NCBI GenBank assembly: GCA_013398055.1
Contig: VZRS01010750.1
Coordinates: forward strand, 1 to 64,000
DNA from: Ifrita kowaldi
Taxonomy: Eukaryota; Chordata; Aves; Passeriformes; Cinclosomatidae
Direction: 5' to 3'
Length of the DNA stretch: 64,000 nucleotides
How positions within the stretch are numbered: position 1 is the stretch's first letter; every line of letters starts with the position of its first letter. Below are positions 60,116 through 64,000 of the stretch, piece after piece. The notes under the pieces are model-generated. The model was not told the DNA's origin, made no database searches, and worked only from the letters and a program-made list of their open reading frames with translations. Made by a program: the position numbers and the translations under genes.

Positions 60116-62198
60116 GTAAGAACAGCCACTTCCTTTGCTGGTAGACGTGACACCTACCATTTACCTCCTGATCTCTCCTGATGCAGAACCTGGAAAGAGG
60201 ATCAGTGGCAGCTTCTAAACATGAGAGATCCATAAAGGCTTTCAGTATTTGGGCTAAAGAGTTCACCCATTGTTAGCTTGCCACACTAACATCAGCAGAA
60301 GTGTAAAAAAAGCCATTCTGTGACTTTCTCTGTTTTCTGTAAGAAAAAAAAGTCTGAGAGTAATTTTGCTTACCTTTTTATGAGTGTGGTTTATCATATG
60401 ATAAAACCAGAACAGTCCCCACATTAAAAGGAAGCTTATAAAGGTATTTTCTTTCATGTGGTATCAGAACGGTATTGTCAATGCTTGTTACCTCTGTACA
60501 GTGTGTGTGGACATTAAACCTTAGGAAAAACAGACCTGGACAAGACTGTGGTTCTTAAAAAGCACCTCACTGAATCCAGCTGGGACATTATAGGATTTGG
60601 AGCTGCCACTAAAGATAGCCTCAGTACAACATGCAGATTTATGGAAGAGGGGGAAAGATTTTCCTTTATAGGGTACGTGTTCATCCCAGTGGAGGAAGAA
60701 AGAGACAGCACTAGAGAGGAGGCATTTGGTATCATGCCAGACATTGCTGTTAATCCATTCTCAGATGGATTTCCTAACAAATGTCATTTATGGAGTCATA
60801 CTCTGTGCGTGTCCGCCTTTCTAACTGCTGGCTCCATTGACTCAATCTCAGACAAATTTGATAAATGGCTAGAGGTCTCAAGTGCAGTAAGAATTTACAA
60901 GTTTCATTAAAACTTTTATATATATATACAGTTCAAATATGAAGTTGCATAAGTAGCCAGATTGAAGAAAAAGGGCGTATCAGCACTGCTGCTAGGGGAA
61001 AAGTTGGATGGTGAACTCACCTGTACGCAATATCGAAGAATTTACGTGGAGCTATTATAAAACTGGGGAGAAGCTTAAACTGGTTTTTGTGTCCCAGTAA
61101 ATACCAGGTGGTACCCTTAACACAAGCACTAGAGAGCAGGCTGACAAATTTGGCATCTCCTGGGGATTCCTTCTGTACAGTAAATTTCTGTCATACCAGG
61201 GTTCCTTAAGGCATTGAGCTACTGAGAAACTGTATGGGTGAGTGTTTCTCTAGTGAGTAATTTCTAAACTTCTGCAGATGCCTCTGGGTGAAATAAGTAA
61301 CCAGTTGCCTAAACAGGGAGATTGAATGATAAACAGCTGAGACATTGCTGTGCAGTTCAACCTCTCTTAAATAGCCCCAGTAAAGACGAATACCTAAGAA
61401 GGGAGGAGACTTAGTAGTCATATGTAAAAAGCCAGACAGAGCAAAGCTAGAAAAGGACAAGATGCTGATTAACTGGAAGGTAGATAAGATGGAGAATTTC
61501 CTCTCTAAGTATAAATGTTTGTTCAGCATGTCGAATGAGGGTCAAGTGCAAGTGGGAAACCAGAGTCTTTGCCTTAGGAGCAATGCAATATGCAAAACAA
61601 TTAATAGAATCCCAGGGCTTATACAGAAATCCCGTCAGAGTCATATTTGCCAGCCTTTCTGTGCACAGACCAGACAGTATCTATGTGCAGCCATGACTGC
61701 ACAAGGGCTGTGCTGACAGAGACGGGCAGTGTTACTTCCCTGGCCTCCTGTCCTCTGCAGCCCTCAGGGCTGGCAATTCAGTCTGCAAATCTTTCCTGCA
61801 AGTGCCTTGGGCCATCTCAGACTGGCATAACCTATCATTGCAAAACTGCTTTCTCCGGAGTCTATCTGAAGTTCCTCCGCTTACGAAGCTTTACAATGTG
61901 CCCTGAAGGTCAGCTGACTCAGACTTCGTTGGAATGGAAATGAGGAAGGGATTTCAGGATGGACCTTCAGCAAGGGGGTGATGGCTGCAGCGCCCAGGTA
62001 TTTTAATCGCTGCTTGAGTAGTTCAGGCAGACCAAATAGCTCACAAAAGGTAGGAAAACAAAAGCACTTCACTCACAACAAGCAGCTAATAGTTAAGCCA
62101 GTTTGATACAAATTTTAATTAATGTTTTTTTTCTTTCTCCAGACTTTAAACAGTACTTGTGCCTCCTGGAAGAAAGGAGAGAAAAAATAATAGAGACA

Positions 62199-62259
62199 TT
62201 TTTTTTAATATTCTTTTTTTTCTTTTTTTTTCTGGTTTTTTTCTGTTTTTTTTCTTTTC
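62199..62259. repeat. T-rich low-complexity tract
   Basis: Four to five T-runs of 7-9 bases are separated by single C, G or A. Confidence 0.9.
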
Positions 62260-62809
62260 ATTAATTAACCATCTGGGACTATGGAACTATGGAAAAACTA
62301 AGAAAAATTTTGATATTAAAAATACTTTTTTTTTACCCTGGTAAAAATGTTTCCCTTGAGGATGGAGGACCAGAGTCCATTTAAAGTTAGAGGAGAATTT
62401 ATGACTGTTTTTGTGAGCTCTTGGATTTGTGTCTCAATACCACATTTTCCAAGGTACCCAGGTATGAGGCAGATGGCTAGGAGGCATGTTTAGACTTCTG
62501 ACCACTTCCAGTAATGTGGTACTTGGTGAACTTCATCTGTCAAAATTCTAGACTACATCTACATTTTGCATGCATTGCCAAGTCTTCTAGCACTTTGTCA
62601 TCCCACTGATCTGATGCTTGTATTTAGTTTCCACAATCACCCAAAGAAACATCAGTGCAAATGTCTGATAGCAGTGACAATGCCACCATTTCAAGTGGCC
62701 CTTGGGCACCTGTCCTCAAAAGCGATAAATTGCTCCTGGAGCAATCCCCTATCTCTCTGTCTTTTGAACTGTAGAGAAAATGTAGATAACTGTCTTACAC
62801 AGTGATGCC

Positions 62810-63638
62810 ATTGAGGGATCAATGGGCCAAGGCCGAGGCCAGCTCTATGAGGTTCAAGAAGACAAAATGCCAGGTCTTGTACTTGGGTCACAACAACCCC
62901 AGGCAGCGCTGCAGGCTGAGGGAGGAGTGGCTGGAAAATGGCCCAGCACAAAAGGACCTGGGCATGCTGGTCAACAGTGTCTGAGCATGAGCCAGCGTGT
63001 GCCCAGGTGGCCAAGAAGGCCAGTGGCATCCTGGCCTGTATCAGCAATAGTGTGGCCAGCAGGCCCAGGGCAGGGATTTTCCCCCTGTACCGGGCACTGG
63101 TGAGGCCACACCTCGAGTGCTGTGTCCAGTTCTGGGCCCCTCAATTCAGGAAGGACATTGAGGTGCTGGAGTGTGTCCAGAGAAGGGCAATGGAGCTGGT
63201 AAAGGGTCTGGAGCACAAGTCTGATGAGGAGCAACGGAAGGGCCTGGGTTTTTTAGTCTGGAGAAAAAGGAGTCTGAGGGGGGATGTTATTGCTCTCTAC
63301 AGCTGTCTGAAAGGAGGTTGTAGCCAGGAGGAGGTCAGTCCTTTCTTCCAAGTTAACAAGTGATAAGACAAGAGGAAGTGGCCTTAAGTTATGCCAGGAG
63401 AGATTTAGATTGGATATTAGGAAAAATTTCTTCATTGAAAGGGTGGTCAGGCATTGGAACAGGCTGCCCAGGGAAATGGGGGAGTCATCGTCCCTAAAAG
63501 TGCTCAAAACCCATGTAGATAATGGTGCTAGGGACACACCTCGTGTGATGGTGGACCTGGCAGTGTTAGGTTAATGGTTGAACTTGATGGTTGTAGAGAT
63601 CTTTTCCAGCCTTAGTGATTCTATGAGTATATGATTCC
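62810..63638 (+). mobile_element. CR1 LINE, 5'-truncated, youngest copy in window
   Basis: The copy carries the C-terminal part of CR1 ORF2, downstream of the reverse-transcriptase catalytic core, plus a short 3' UTR and the 'gattctatga' tail. Conserved blocks seen in translation, in order: CQVLYLGHNNPRQ, KKASGILACISNSVASR, LYRALVRPHLECCVQFWAPQ, LRGDVIALYSCLKGG and HWNRLPREMGESSSLKV. The coding frame runs to a TGA at 62982, moves by one base (apparent 1-nt deletion near 62975-62985), and runs on to about 63350. It then moves again (near 63345-63355) and stays open to TAA at 63572-63574. Only two frameshifts and no isolated nonsense codon suggest a fairly recent insertion. The copy cannot move by itself. 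Stated use of CR1: retroposition in birds without target-site duplication. Confidence 0.96.
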
Positions 63639-64000
63639 CACATAGACACTTCTGGAGAGGCCTGGTTGAAAAATGGGGTTGACTAGGGTAGCTTTAAATA
63701 ACTGTTTTCCTATCGCTACTGTGGAATAATTCATCCCTTAAAACTGGAAGCTAAATCGAAGTAACATTTGTTGAAAATTATGAACTTGTAGAATAATACT
63801 TTCAGCCTTTTCTTTAACATGTGCTAGGATGCTCACACTAGGAACTTAGCAACTGAACAAGGAAATGCGCTTTTGACAATACCTTTTATTGTTCCTAATT
63901 AATATTTGCCAAGGACCCTCCATCTGCACAAACTTTTGAAAAGAGGCAGGTTTCCTCATTATCAGCAGATATTTCACAGCTAATATTCCAACATCTGAAA
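63639..64000. other. Non-coding DNA to window end
   Basis: A+T-rich, with no repeat, ORF or motif of note. Confidence 0.6.

Larger units (their letters stand above)
57481..62809. other. Non-coding DNA between two LINE copies
   Basis: No defensible gene. The ORF at 60548-60910 (plus, 120 codons) has a protein-like mixed composition but no recognised domain. A candidate exon at 60042-60115 ends in a strong AAG|GTAAGA donor but has no open frame. A (TA)n tract lies near 60916-60928. A T-rich tract lies at 62199-62259. Confidence 0.5.

Noticed and set aside
60548..60910. 120-codon ORF with protein-like composition
   Set aside because: No domain, splice-site or promoter support. It is left as an unrecognised ORF in the regional entry.
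63253..63537. Minus-strand 94-codon ORF in the last kilobase
   Set aside because: It is antisense to the plus-strand CR1 ORF2 and a shadow of that element.
1..64000. CRISPR arrays, operons, tRNA/rRNA genes, bacterial-type promoters or terminators
   Set aside because: None is expected in avian nuclear DNA. No regularly spaced repeats or tRNA box A/B pattern were seen.

Overview
The window is vertebrate nuclear DNA, almost certainly from a bird. The main evidence is its interspersed repeats. Three copies of the avian LINE CR1 (Chicken Repeat 1) are clear. Two are 3' fragments on the minus strand (about 18805-19010 and 29980-30290). One is a longer plus-strand copy (about 62810-63638) that carries the end of ORF2 and the usual 'ATTCTATGA' tail. 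A much older, decayed CR1/L3-like LINE lies at about 56790-57480, and MIR-like SINE remnants lie at 20555-20620 and 23320-23510. No Alu, L1 or B1-type repeat was seen. The DNA is A+T-rich, with short homopolymers and microsatellites and a 20-N assembly gap inside a poly-A tract (41007-41026).

I find no protein-coding gene that I can defend. The open reading frames are short (at most 204 codons), overlap on both strands, and match no family I recognise. No tRNA, rRNA, CRISPR array or complete retrovirus was seen. The window is best read as intergenic DNA or the inside of a large intron. The best hint of a transcript is one exon-shaped segment at 52373-52428 (plus). It has a branch-point consensus, a pyrimidine tract, a CAG acceptor and a CAG|GTGAGA donor in the right order and spacing. 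Weaker exon-like segments lie at 22590-22676 (minus), 46611-46695 (minus) and 60042-60115 (plus).

Layout. 1-18400 is mostly single-copy A+T-rich DNA with small palindromes and a strong imperfect hairpin (10374-10452). 18440-19490 is a repeat cluster ending in an unexplained G+C-richer tract. 19500-29980 is A+T-rich, with MIR remnants, small tandem duplications and an unclassified repeat-like block (27340-27640). 29980-31200 is a CR1 followed by a G+C-rich tract with the longest ORF. 31200-41000 is single-copy. 41000-45200 holds the gap, a CATTCC hexamer array, a perfect 16-bp inverted repeat and a CpG cluster. 45200-56780 is mostly single-copy, with several stretches that look like conserved regulatory DNA and the exon candidate. 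56790-64000 holds the old LINE, single-copy DNA and the youngest CR1.

No genes can be shown to work together. The more interesting content is structural (hairpins, microduplications) and possibly regulatory (motif-dense, CpG-retaining islands). The regulatory reading is inference and depends on cross-species alignment.
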